From NCBI RefSeq assembly GCF_026914265.1, contig NC_069130.1, forward strand, positions 15,898,366-15,962,365: a stretch of DNA of 64,000 nucleotides. Reading direction: 5' to 3'. A program made the position numbers and the translations under genes. A model generated the notes under the pieces. That model was given only the letters and a program-made list of their open reading frames with translations, ran no database searches and had not been told where the DNA came from. Shown here piece by piece: positions 22,690 to 33,889 of this stretch (the first letter of the stretch is position 1; every line of letters starts with the position of its first letter). The DNA comes from Mya arenaria. Taxonomy: Eukaryota > Mollusca > Bivalvia > Myida > Myidae.

Positions 22690-23040
22690 GATTAATAAGC
22701 GTGTAACAGTTTCAACGACAGATTCAATAGGGCAAATGACATTGTTTTATAAGTCTGCAATCTCATTATCGTAGCGCAATTAAACATTAATAGATCCGCA
22801 TCAAGTGCAGTTTCGTGGTCGCAGTGGTATTTTTGCCATCTTTCGTGTCAGCCGGGCATTCCATAATTTTCGAAATGTTTTAATCACTGTTTACACTCAT
22901 CATGTGGTTCGTACATTTTATTATGAGACCAAGATAACGTAAGTTAAAAGAGGACATACATGTATATTTAATGTTTTATAAAGTATGTACTAAAACGACG
23001 TTTTTCAGAAAACAACACGGTAGAGATGGTGATAAAAATA
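22690..23040. repeat. Segmental duplicate downstream of ISG12-like gene 1 (pairs with 44,490-44,830)
   Basis: Shares long collinear stretches with 44,490-44,830 (for example GCGGTTTCGTGGTCG-like, AGCCGGGCATT, GGTTCGTACATTTTATT, TTTCAGAAAACAACACGGTA). Both lie just 3' of an ISG12-like gene in the same orientation, so they mark the ends of the tandem duplication unit. No coding potential was recognised. Confidence 0.75.
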
Positions 23041-23073
23041 ATAATAATAATAATAATAATATTAAGAAGAATG

Positions 23074-23230
23074 CATGGTGGCGATGATGCCTCCTGCAGG
23101 AACTGCCCCGCCCCACCAGGCCATGAGGGAGGCGGCGATGGAATTGGCCATTATCCCCGCAGCTCCAAAACCCAAAGCTAGCAGACAAAGTGTAACAAGG
23201 CCTATAAAAGCTAGAACTCCTGTAAAGCAT
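23074..23230 (-). pseudogene. Fragment of ISG12-like exon 4 downstream of gene 1
   Basis: On the minus strand it matches the middle of exon 4 of gene 1 (from GVLA through [15 protein letters not shown] to [14 protein letters not shown]), then runs into (AAT)n. It lacks the beginning and the CDCC-type end of the exon and diverges by a few residues. It is a leftover of a partial tandem duplication of the last exon. The nearby array of AAT repeats may have mediated it. Confidence 0.75.
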
Positions 23231-23390
23231 TTTCTTTCTACATGAAACTGAAAGTTATTATAAGTTTATCACTAATTGGTAAACTTATATTCAATTTACA
23301 TGTTATGATTTGAATACGACTTTCCGAGTAAATATTTATTTGCTACAGATGTTAAGCCAGTATACTGCCTTAGTTCTTTATATTTATTGA

Positions 23391-26300
23391 TTACTTTTCG
23401 CAGCAATTACAATCCATCGCAGCTCTTGAGATAGCAGCTGCTGAGAACAACGTGGCCAAAATTGCCTGGTAGCCGATTCCTAAGACAGCAACCGACTGCA
23501 TGGTGGCGATGATGCCTCCTGCAGGAACTGCCCCGCCCCACCAGGCCATGAGGGAGGCGGCAATTGAATTGGCCATTATTCCCGCAGCTCCAAAACCCAA
23601 AGCTGGCAGACCAAATGTAACAAGGCCTATGAGAGCTAGAACTCCTGTAAATCCTATAGCTGCAGGACCCCCAAGGCACCAGAAAATACAACTGAATTGA
23701 GCATCAGTGTACTCGTGTCTGATTTCACACCATACCCCTGAAATATTTTAAAATAAATCCATTGTAATATTAATTAATTAAGCTGACGTTGGAACGTTTC
23801 AAGACAATTACGTACGCCACGAACAATTACAACAACAGTATGTTTTGTCCTTGATCGTCTTCCGTAAATAATGCTCTTGAGGAAGAATAAAAATAGTCAT
23901 TGTAGGTAAAGATAAATAGCTACAAAAATCGTTATGAATACCCGAGTGTATATGCAAAATTGATCATGCTGCCAATCATACCTTTGAAGCTTCATTAGTG
24001 AATATTTAATGTAATATACGCCAAAATATATATGGACGAAACAGCACGGGACGCTATGGAAGGTGCAAAAAACTCATGCTGCCCATCATTCCTTTGAAGC
24101 TTCATTAGTGAATGTTTAATGTAATATACGCCAAAATATATATGGACGAAACAGCACGGGACGCTATGGAAGGTGCAAAAAACTCATGCTGCCATTATTT
24201 CCTTTGAAGCTTCATTAGTGAATGTTTAATGTAATATACGCCAAAATATATATGGACGAAACAGCACGGGACGCTATGGAAGGTGCAAAAAACTCATGCT
24301 GCCCATCATTCCTTTGAAGCTTCATTAGTTGATGTTTAATGTTTATTGCGCTAAATACGCAACAATATTTACATGTATGGGACGAGGTAGATCGAGACGC
24401 GATGCAACGAAAGCAACTAATTTATAGCCCCCTTTTCCCAAAATATATAATAAACAAGAGCTGTCACAGTATGTGACGAATGCCCCCGAATGTGACATTG
24501 ACCTATGAACATGGTCAGTACATAAAAAGTTGATCTTGCCTTTACGTGTCAAATACATATAGCAAGTTATTTTAAATTGCCTCTGAACAATTAATACTTC
24601 CTATACTTGACAACCTACACTCATATGTCCTTATATTCAGCATTCCATTGTGAATAAACACTAAGTGTATCTTTCACCTTAGAGGTAGGGACATGGGTCT
24701 TGCACGCGACACGTCGTCTTGGTATATCGAACTCATGTTATTTTAAAATCTGTCCATACAAGAAAAGTTAACAGCCCGACACGGAAACCTATGTCTATGT
24801 CCTTATATGCAGTATTTCATTGTGAATAAACACTAAGTGTGACCTTGACCTTAGAGGTAAGGACACGGGCCTTGCATGCACCACGTCGTCTTCGTATGTC
24901 AAACACATGTGGCAATTCATTTTAAAAGCTGTCAATACAAGAGAAAGTTACAGCCCGGACATGACAACCTATACTTTATGTCGATATATGCAGCATTCCA
25001 TTGTGAATAAAAACCCAAGTGTGACCTTGACCTTAAAGGTAGGGACACGGGTCTTGCTCGGGACACGTCTTCTTGGTATGTCAAACACATGTGGCAAGTT
25101 ATTTTAAGATATGTCAATACAAGGGGAAGTTACAGCCCGGACACGACAACCTTTACTCTATGTCCTTATAAGCAGCACTCCATTGTGAATAAACAATTGT
25201 GACCTTGACCTAAGAGGTAGGGACACGGGTCTTGCACGCGACACGTCGTCTTGGTATGTCGAACACATGTGGCAAGTTATTTAAAAATCTGTCCATACAA
25301 GAGGGAGTTAAAGCCCGGACACGACAACCTATACTCTATGTCCTTATATGCAGCACTCCATTGTGAATAAACACGTAAGTGTGACCTTGACATAAGAGGT
25401 AGGGACACGGGTCTTTCACGCGACACGTCGTCTTGGTATGTCGAACACATGTGGCATGTTATTTTAAAATTAGTCCATACAAGGGAAACTTACAGCCCGG
25501 ACACGACAACCTATAATCTATGTCATTATATGCAGCACTTCATTATGAATAAACACCTAAGTGTGACCTTGACCTTAGAGGTAGGGACACGGGTCTTGCA
25601 CGCGACACGTTGTCTTTGTATGTGGAACACATGTGGCAAGTTATTTTAAAATATGTCCATACAAGGGAAAGTTAAAGCCTGGACACGACAACCTATACTC
25701 TATATCCTTATATGCAGCACTCCATTGTGAATAAACACTAAGTGTGACCTTGACCTAAGAGGTAGGGACACGGGTCTTGCACGCGACACCTCGTCTAGGT
25801 ATGTGGAACACATGTGGCAAGTTATTTAAAAATCTGTTTATACAAGGGAAAGTTACAGCCCGGACACGAGTTATTGAGCCGGGCACACGGACGGACGGAC
25901 GGTGCGATTTTAATATGCCCACCTTCGGGGGCATAAAAACAGTTATCGAACAATCGGAAATACATGTGTATATTTGTAAACGACTATTGACTTGAAAGAT
26001 AACATTAACATTTATAAGAAATTGGCACCCTGACAATAAGAAGCTTACTGCTACAGAATTTCCATTTAAAAGGCCATGCTGGAAACATAGAGTCTATGTG
26101 TCTGTCCTGGATGGCAGTGCGCATGTGCAGAACACAAGCCTCTCTATGTTCTCGCTCTCTGTAGCCATAAATGGATTCAGCAATGCAATGCAGCAACTCG
26201 TTTACGGTTCTGGAAAATACGAAAATCGTACAATGCCATTATTCTGTATTTAAAACATTGGGTAAGGTAATAGAGTTGTAAGTATATAACTAAATTTTAA

Positions 26301-28466
26301 CAACATATTCCACTACGGAATACACAACATGCAACATTCCAAAATATATTTGTAAGTCTATCCTTAACCTCTGTGGTAAGTCATTTGATAACTTTAAAGT
26401 TCCTTAGAAATGATTGAAGGATTGACTGAGATTAATTTTAACAGTATATATTTAACAACGATTGTAAGAAAAAATTGGTTACTTAAACATAGTCTCAGGC
26501 GTAAGCACAATGGTGTGAGGGAGTGTGTTCTTGTGTTGTGGGGGAACCGGAGGAAACCCACTTGTCCGGAATGATGACCCAGGCCAAGAATCTAGCCCGG
26601 GCCGCCTAGGTGAGAAGCGATAGCACTAACCAGTGTGCTAACCGGACACCTTGATTAATAATATTTCTTGAAAGACGTCAACTTACGTGCATGAGTCGTT
26701 TGTAATCGTTCTGATGTATCCGATGGGCTCGCAGCCTGACCTCTGAAAAGCATCTTCGATTTCACACACATCGGAACAAATATAATCAGGCGCTAGGCTT
26801 CCTATAATTATATAATTATGAAGCATTCAGTGTCGCTTTTATGTTAACTTAAACGCATAACAATCTGACTGAATAACTGACAAACATTGTATCATGATGT
26901 TCTTTCAAAAATGTTTAAGGAATTCCATAGTGCAAAAGTGTGTGAAAAAGGCAAATATTAATGATTTGTTTTACATTTTGTTTTGATACACCTTAGCTCG
27001 AGAGAAAAATGATTTCCAATATGTTTTGGTGTTTATGGGGTAAGACCATTTTTACACATAAACTTTATATACGTTATTTTTTGAAATGGTGTTTCAAATT
27101 TACGAAAAGTCTTTATGACAGTTTTTTTGTCATCACAATATTTTGTGACTACCTATTGGTTTAAAATGAGAAATTTATTCAAAAGAATAGTGCAAAATGG
27201 TGACTTGAATTCATTTTCTTTTCACAATATTAAGGGCAAATATCTGTCTTCCAATTGAATCAATCAACAAAACGCAACATGAGTAGTTTGGTAGGAAAAG
27301 CAATTCTAAATTTGTTACAAGTTTTCGTAGAAAAAAACACATATATAGTTTGGGCCAAAATCAGATAAAAAAGTGTTTATTAATTGCTTGGATTTCAAAA
27401 TACCTTCACATATATCGTGCTAGTTAACAATTGTATTTTCAAAAGATAAAGAATTTGGCTTTTTGGTGATTTCGTGTTTTCGTCCTTAAAGTCCTGTACT
27501 CCTTTTGTACTGTGGAAGACACTAAACAAGAAACACACAATGAACTAACAACACAAAACACACACACATTAATACATATTCAACCACAGCCTCTCGGGTC
27601 ACCGCCATGGAACGGTCAGCACAACAAACAAACAAACACACAGGGGTTCACTTTGTCATGGCTTTCGAACTTAACATTTGTCTAAAATGTATCCATTTAC
27701 TACCCGCTTACAACTTTAGAAAAGAAATCAAATCATAAATAGCGATGCTTTATTGCCACGTAATACAGCAATCGAAAGTTTACACTTTTAACCATTTGAC
27801 AGTGAATACATTACTTAAAGCTGCACTCTCACAGATTGAACATTTTGACAACCTTTTTTGTTATTTTTTGTCTTTGACCGAGCCAATATTTGCAACAATT
27901 CATGGAAATCAATCATATAAGACTGCTGACAAAGAATTAGATCGCAGATTTTTATATTTAAGTTCAAAAAATAATGTTTTATGCATATTTCTCAACCCGT
28001 TAGTAACGGTTTAAGCCATAAAGCATTAACTTTCGAACGGACATATTAAAATCTACGATCATTGGTTTGTAGAAATTTATGCTAACATTTGCTCTTTTAA
28101 AGACAAAAAATAAAAAAGTTGTAAAAATGTTATATCTTTGAAAGTGCAGCTTTAAACTACAAATGAAGTTGTATGCATACATGTATACAATAGTCAATAG
28201 TCCTTCCACTACAGTGAGCATTCGTATGCTCGATAAACTGCTTGCTTATCTTAAACATGAACAAAAGGCGATATACCCCGTGCTATCAAAAAGCATAAAC
28301 AGGGTTTAAACGTTGTTTGCAAATCTGTTAAACTAAACAGAACCAAATATATTTTATCTTAAAAGAAGAATAAAGTTTAACAAATCATAGAAACGTTGAA
28401 CATACCTGAAAAATTAATCATACTCATGGCCATTAAACATAAAAGAAACATTTTAACTCCATGCAT
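23391..28466 (-). CDS. IFI27L: Secreted Cys-rich ISG12/IFI27-like protein, gene 1 (4 exons, 227 aa)
   Basis: Exons 28,406-28,466, 26,687-26,801, 26,049-26,209 and 23,391-23,737, all GT/AG; 684 nt in frame. Exon 1 is a signal peptide ([20 protein letters not shown]). Exons 2 and 3 (residues 21-112) form a predicted helical module with seven cysteines, including [30 protein letters not shown] and KWKFCS. Exon 4 (residues 113-227) is an interferon-alpha-inducible IFI6/IFI27/ISG12 domain: [17 protein letters not shown], then [20 protein letters not shown] and GGIIATMQS, ending DCNCCEK. Vertebrate ISG12 proteins are about 120-aa hydrophobic membrane proteins induced by interferon and linked to apoptosis; the added secreted Cys module is not part of that family as I know it. 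An AATAAA lies four bases past the stop. Intron 3 carries a 110-bp array and a pearl-like element; intron 1 a TTAA-flanked MITE; intron 2 a SINE remnant. A second possible first exon is at 30,905-30,965. Confidence 0.85.
23960..24350. repeat. 110-bp tandem repeat, about 3.5 copies
   Basis: The units repeat exactly every 110 bp (the CTGCC start is at 23,969, 24,079, 24,189 and 24,299) and are nearly identical. Each includes CTTTGAAGCTTCATTAGTGA and TATATATGGACGAAACAGCA. Genes 2 and 3 hold a single diverged version of part of this segment in the same intron (47,040-47,110 and 57,930-58,010), so the array is a local amplification in gene 1. Confidence 0.85.
24440..25942. mobile_element. Pearl-like tandem-repeat element (180-bp units) in intron 3 of ISG12-like gene 1
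   Basis: Seven to eight units of about 180 bp, each with GTGACCTTGACCTTAGAGGT, GGGACACGGGTCTTGCACG and GCCCGGACACGACAACCTA. The left end has AAGAGCTGTCACAGTATGTG next to ATGCCCCCGAA. The right end has (ACGG)n and then GGTGCGATTTTAATATGCCC and TTCGGGGGCATAA. Terminal TTCGGGGGCAT and ATGCCCCCGAA are inverted. A close relative is at 33,890-35,118. No protein-coding capacity. Confidence 0.75.
26535..26651 (-). mobile_element. tRNA-derived SINE remnant in intron 2 of gene 1
   Basis: The minus strand starts GTGTCCGGTTAGCACACTGG (A-box-like, GGTTAGTGC following). A B-box-like GGGCTAGATTC lies some 50 bases on, then a GTGGGTTTCCTCCGGTTCCC core. Decayed copies sit in the same intron of gene 2 (47,540-47,615) and gene 3 (58,545-58,640). 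The insertion therefore predates the gene duplications. Confidence 0.7.
27815..28155. mobile_element. piggyBac-type MITE with TTAA target duplication
   Basis: A 341-bp span with TTAA at both ends and inverted termini AGCTGCACTCTCACAGATT / AAAGTGCAGCT. Gene 3 has the uninterrupted site (CTTAAACTAC near 59,747) and gene 2 likewise (near 48,763), so the insertion happened after the gene duplications. Related copies are at 42,107-42,419 and 44,888-45,046. Confidence 0.85.
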
Positions 28467-28611
28467 TTCTAATCGAGTTATTTATGAATGTTTTATTCAC
28501 ACAACTTATCTCATCTGCTCAACAAAGAATTGTGAACACATGGAACAAATACAAAGGGACAAATATTGAACAATTAATGAGTAGAGTACGTTTGTTAATA
28601 AGGTAGAGACG

Positions 28612-28660
28612 AACTAAGTATGATATATATGGAAAGACGTACGGGACATTCTGTTCGCTG
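28612..28660 (-). promoter_or_regulatory. Conserved promoter-like block of gene 1 with TATA motif
   Basis: CTAAGTATGATATATATGG followed by AAAGACGTACGGGACATT (plus-strand reading) lies about 150-190 bp upstream of the ATG. It recurs at the same place in gene 2 (49,446-49,496) and gene 3 (60,437-60,478). On the gene strand it reads as TCCATATATATCATA, a plausible TATA element. Function is inferred from position and conservation only. Confidence 0.5.
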
Positions 28661-28979
28661 ACTCGTATTTGCTAACTGCTGTTTGCTTTTTATCGCCAAT
28701 TACTTTTTAAAAATATCTTGTTGCCGATTAAAAAAGTATGCCATTTAATATTGCAAGTGAAACATACAAACTATTTTAGATTTTGCAAATATTACAAACA
28801 GATGTTTTATATATTGCTATGTAACAAGTAAAACGTGTGCTTTAGGGGTTAAAAACAGAATGTGGTATTTTCAATTCCATATTTATTTTATTATTAAATT
28901 TCACTCAATACATGTTTTCACGAAATGTCGTCCGGAATGTTATTGTGTGTATTGGCAATTTTTCCATTAAATATGTTAA
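28661..28979. other. Upstream flank of ISG12-like gene 1, nothing recognised
   Basis: AT-rich; only partly alignable to the flanks of genes 2 and 3. Confidence 0.4.
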
Positions 28980-28995
28980 AGAAACACACACGCAC

Positions 28996-29035
<40 letters not shown>

Positions 29036-29215
29036 ATACATACATACATGAACTAATGCACGCACTCACGCACACACCAATGCACGCACGTACGCATACA
29101 ATCACACACACACACATACACCAACATACACAGATACATACATACACCCATACAAACATACATACAAACATACATACACATACAAAATTATGTGCACATA
29201 CATTCACACACTTTA
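28980..29215. repeat. (CA)n microsatellite with CATA interruptions
   Basis: Pure CA near 28,985-29,030 grades into CATACA-type repeats to about 29,210. Cys/Val and Thr/His frames here are not coding. Confidence 0.9.
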
Positions 29216-29279
29216 CCAAATATGTATGCATGTGAACTTTCATTACTTGCATATGAACATCACAATCATATTCCTATGT

Positions 29280-30440
29280 GTACTTTGTACCTTGTATTTG
29301 CGTCGTGTGTTCTTTGTCCCTATGTGTCTGTGTCTTGTGTACTTTGTCCCTATATGTTGTGCCTTGCGGAAATTGTCCCTATATGTTGTGCCGTGTGTAC
29401 TTTGTCTCAATGTTATTGTTCCTTGTGTGTTTTTGTCCCCTTGTCCTTGATCCTTGAGTACATTGTTCCTATGTATTTGTGCCTTGTGAACACTGTTCCT
29501 ATGTATTTGTGTCTTAGGTACTTTGTGTGTTTTGCCTTGTGTTCTATGTTCTTTTGTCTTTGATCCTAGTGTACTTTGTCCCCTTGTATTTGGTCCTTGT
29601 GTATTATGTTCCTATGTAAGTGTGTATTGTGTAGTTTGTCCCTATGTATTTGTGCCATGTGTACTTTGTCCATATGTATTTACGTCGTGTGTAATTTGTC
29701 CCTATGTATTTGTGTCTTGTGTACTTTGTCCTTATGTATTTATGTCTTGGGTACTTTGTCCCTATGTATTTGTGCCATGTGTACCGTGTTCCTATGTAGT
29801 TGTGCCATGTGTACTTTGTCCCTATGAATTTGCGTCATGTGTACTTTGTCCCTATGTATTTGTGTCTTGTGTACTTTGTCCCTATACGTTAATGTCTTGT
29901 GTACTTTGTCCCTATGTATTATGCCTTGTGTACTGTGCCTCTATGTGGTAATGTCTTGACTGTGTAGTTTGTCCCTATGTGTTAATGTCTTGATTTTTTA
30001 GTCCTTATGTATTTGTTCCATGTGTACTTTGACCCTACGTGTTGCGCCTTGTGTACGTTGTCCCTATGTGTTGTGATATGTGTATTTTGTCCCTATCTAT
30101 TGTGCTTTGTGTACTTTGTCCTTATATGTTGTGTCTTGTTTACTTTGTCCCTATTTGTTATGCCTTGTGTATTTTGTCCATATGTGTTTGTTCCATGTGT
30201 ACTTTGTCCCTATGTTTTTGTTCCATGTGTTATTTGTCCCTTTGTGTTATACCTTTTGTATTTTGTTCCTATGTGTTTGTGTAGTGTGTATTTTGTACCT
30301 ATGTGTGATGCCTTGTGTATTTTGTCCCTATGTGTTTGTGCATTGTGTACTTATGTATTAATGTCATGTGTACTTTTCAACTATGTGTCTGTGTACAATC
30401 TCCCTATGTTATTATGCCGTGTATATTTTATTACTTTGTA
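29280..30440. repeat. Minisatellite, unit about 31 bp (TTTGTCCCTATGTATTTGTG)
   Basis: About 37 degenerate copies of TGTGTACTTTGTCCCTATG-type units. A smaller array of the same family is at 41,770-42,085, each just downstream (gene sense) of an extra ISG12-like first exon. The periodicity keeps several frames open for 100-200 codons of Cys/Val/Leu-rich sequence, which is an artefact. Confidence 0.85.
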
Positions 30441-30904
30441 TTTAAGGTTAACGTACTTTTGCCCGATTTTTTTTACTTGTGTACGATGTCCTTTTATCAT
30501 TTTATTTTTATTTTGTACTTTGTTCCTATGCTTTAGATTTAAATTGAACCAGGCTGAAACCTTTAATTGTCTAGGGTATTACCTGTTAGATCATGCCTTT
30601 TACACAATGGTGATACTTAAAGGTTACAGTAAATAAACAACAAGTGATTCAACATATCAAATAACGACCTTAATACACCGTTTTCAGAAAATATGAAACA
30701 AGAAAGAAATATAAAGATAACGATGATACATTTTGATTCCTTAAACTTAACAATGTTAACTTTAAGAAATGATTAATAAAAAGGTTTTTATATAGCTTTG
30801 TATGTCTGGATCATCTGATTGTTAAAACGTAAAGCTAAACATAATAAAATAACTTTAAATTGAAAGTTAAACAAGGTTAAACAATTATGAAATCATAAAC
30901 AAAC

Positions 30905-30965
30905 CTGAGAAACCAATCATGCTGAAGGTCATAAAACCGACCAGAATACTTTTAATTCCATGCAT
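30905..30965 (-). CDS. Extra signal-peptide exon of the ISG12-like family (alternative first exon?)
   Basis: A 61-nt frame MHGIKSILVGFMTFSMIGFS followed by a GTTTGT donor in the same phase (1) as exon 1 of genes 1-3. It lies 2.4 kb upstream of exon 1 of gene 1 on the same strand. It could splice to exon 2 at 26,801 and give gene 1 an alternative signal peptide and promoter, or be what remains of a lost gene. The flanking 30,535-31,130 is duplicated at 42,490-43,060. Confidence 0.6.
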
Positions 30966-31238
30966 TTTCAATGGAAATGTTTCGTTTCTTTGTTATATTC
31001 AGAACTATTGCAAATATAAATACTGCTCTATGTTTATCATCAACGTTTTATTTTCAAAGTGTGAAACTGAGCGGAAGTTAATTTTGAAAGATAAACAAAG
31101 TAAACCAAGCATACAATTCACTTTAAACAACTAAAATACATCGTACTCACAGCCATAATTCCTTAACTGAAGGAAAATGCTGGATTACAATATTCAGCAA
31201 TTTCATAAATGAAGTGTAATTTACTGTATAGACATAGA

Positions 31239-31455
31239 ATGTGTTGTTAACGCATCGCTTCTGATGTTTCACAATAAAGCGTTCACGCATTGCCTCAAAC
31301 AAAACACAATGTGTTGTTAACGCATCGCTTCTGATGTTTCAAAATGAAGCGTTCACGCATTGCCTCACACAATACACAATGTGCTGTTAACGCATCGTTT
31401 CTGATGTTTCACAATGAAGTGTTCACGCATTGCCTTAAACTATACACAGTGTGCT
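31239..31455. repeat. 70-bp tandem repeat, three copies
   Basis: GTTGTTAACGCATCGCTTC recurs at 31,241, 31,311 and 31,381 with 70-bp spacing. It lies about 280 bp upstream of the extra first exon at 30,905-30,965, so it may sit in its promoter region. Confidence 0.85.
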
Positions 31456-33130
31456 CTGAACGGTAATTAATGACAGAAAAAAACACATATCAATAGTGCC
31501 AGAAATTGTTTGGCATTTTAAGGTCGATTAATTGCCATAGTGAGTGGATGCTCAAAAAGTTTCAGCACTTAAATCGAGTGCCTGAAAATAAACCTCCCAT
31601 CAAATACCGCGTAAGTGTAAGCGTCTAACGTCAGTGAGTACGCCAAGATATTCCTCATCACAACACCAGTGAAGCAAGTCGTTTTGTACCATTCTATGCA
31701 TATCAAAAAACAGGGACTTTTATGCACAACATGATTATAAAGACACTATATCATAAATTGATTTTTTTAGTTAGAAATACAGTAATTTTTAACAAAGACA
31801 ATATATCATGCTATAAAAGCACTGATCGAATATTAATTATAAACTGGCTGATGCGCAGGAGATAAGCATTGACTCGGTTATATTAGTCATTAGTTATTAA
31901 ACGCACTGGCAGTATTGTTACAATCAATACAGGGTTAAGACACACATCATCGATATTTTTAAATTTAAAATCCTTTCGATATGTACGTGTAAATGAACAG
32001 TAAATTAGATTTTCCTATTTGAAAAAAAATAAAACTTTTTTTTTTTTTGCTTTTTTGACCTTTAATACATGTAGTATTATTTATTTATATATATATGGGT
32101 CTTACGTGTTGATATTGCTGCTTATCAACAGAAAGTTGAATTTACTTTACATAGTGTTTGTATATTAATGTATCAACAAATCCATACAAATTATGATAGA
32201 GTATAAATCAAAATGTCTTTATTCGTCACGTGTATCAATTTTACCGCGAGTAAACAAAACGTAAACTGTTTCACATGCCCAGTTTCTGTACCGGAGTAAT
32301 TTGATAGTCTTAAAATAAGCAAGTGAAAAATAACGATTAAATACTACGCCGATAAGTGTATGTTTATGAAGTGATAGAAAAATATCGGTCTTTTTAATAT
32401 ATTATTATTAAAATTAGACTTCGTTGCAAATCATGTCTACAACTGATCTGACCTGTACATGCACTGTCCCGTCTTCCCGCTTCTTGACGCTTCTCGCTCT
32501 CTCTCTTTCTTCTATCCAACTACCAACGCATTTTGCTGATTCCTTCATTTGTCATTCACCTTTCATCTTATCTATCAAATTATAACGGTACCGAAAATAT
32601 AAACAACAAGCAGCTTTAAAGTGTGACAGAAACGAGGCACAGTATAAGCTTATAAGCTTCCTTCTCAATTTTGTCGTGAATATTTTGTTATGTGCATATA
32701 TCACTTGCTCACTTTGCCTGTACTACTGTGTTAGAAAACCTTTTATTATTGATTATGCTCTAACCTTGTGTATTCCTCAAAATGTACTTTATGAAATAAA
32801 TATTGTTTAAACCAAATCATGGCAAGAAATTAGTAGAAACTACTAGGACATTACCTGTAGTCTAAAATCTAACACAACCTCCTGATTATGCAACTCATCT
32901 CAACTCCGTTAATTGCATAAACATATAAACATTGTTATAGCAAGGCATGTACACGGCATCAAAGTACGCAGTATCTAATAGCTTTGACATAAGAGCAAAC
33001 AATTATATGTGTGGAAGGGAAATTAAATCCTAATTTCTCATTGTAGATATACTGTGACGGGTTATTCAGAGGTTCAGATAGTTTATTGACACAAACTTAT
33101 GTTTTTGTGCTCATTTGTAATAGTAGATTG
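31456..33130. other. Intergenic, nothing recognised
   Basis: AT-rich; no exon, array or second copy found. Confidence 0.4.
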
Positions 33131-33133
33131 TAT

Positions 33134-33254
<121 letters not shown>

Positions 33255-33490
33255 GGTCGCGGTGTATTTATGTATCGACCACATTCACTATGCTAATGAT
33301 GTGGTGATGTCCTAAATTGAAAACAGTTTTCCTTATCTTTGATTATTTTAACATATTAAGGATGTTTTCTATTTTAATGACTCTATATGGAGAATACATT
33401 CAACATAATGGATAAACAGACAAAAATCCTACACAATCTCATTTTTAAAGGTTATATTCTACTTGAAACTTCTTCTAATAAACTATAACG

Positions 33491-33685
33491 TCAGAGAATT
33501 AACTCTCGTGATATAATGATTCCATAACAGATACGGGGACAATCACGGAAGTATTCCGTCTTACCAATATCATGTTTAAAGGTACACGGATAGAGACCAC
33601 ACATATACATATTTACACCTCCACTTCCATTCCTTAAATGAACTGCTTTTCGGTAATTGCGTTTATCAGTCGATGAACGCGACAT
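33491..33685 (-). other. Orphan Cys-containing open frame, possible exon fragment
   Basis: 64 codons with NGSGGVNMYMCGLYPC and FRDCPRICYG, which look more protein-like than neighbouring frames. A LRNGSGG / LKNGSN resemblance to galaxin exon 6 (9,712-9,852) is weak. The end of the frame lies in a 29-bp sequence (33,468-33,496) that also occurs at 14,018-14,046, just upstream of galaxin copy A's start. No clear splice sites; no family recognised. Confidence 0.25.
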
Positions 33686-33889
33686 CTTCGGATATGTTCG
33701 GATCGCGATTCATCGCATTGCAATATACATGAAAACTAATGATCTTGTTATTGTTTGTATTGCGTCAGCAGGGCCCGTAAAATATAAATTAACATTTTAA
33801 GAAGTGTTAATTTTTTTATATTTTAAATGTATTGCCATAAGTTTTTCCAATTTTACGTTTAAAAGTGATTGATATTTTCCCGCGTTATT

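Noticed and set aside
24907-26036. Repeated 61-93 codon frames with similar sequence
   Set aside because: They are frames through the 180-bp pearl-like units. The part from 26,049 rightward is the true exon 3 of ISG12-like gene 1, in a different extent.
29190-30636. Cys/Val/Leu-rich frames of up to 209 codons
   Set aside because: They follow the period of the 31-bp minisatellite, appear in several frames at once and have no splice or domain support.
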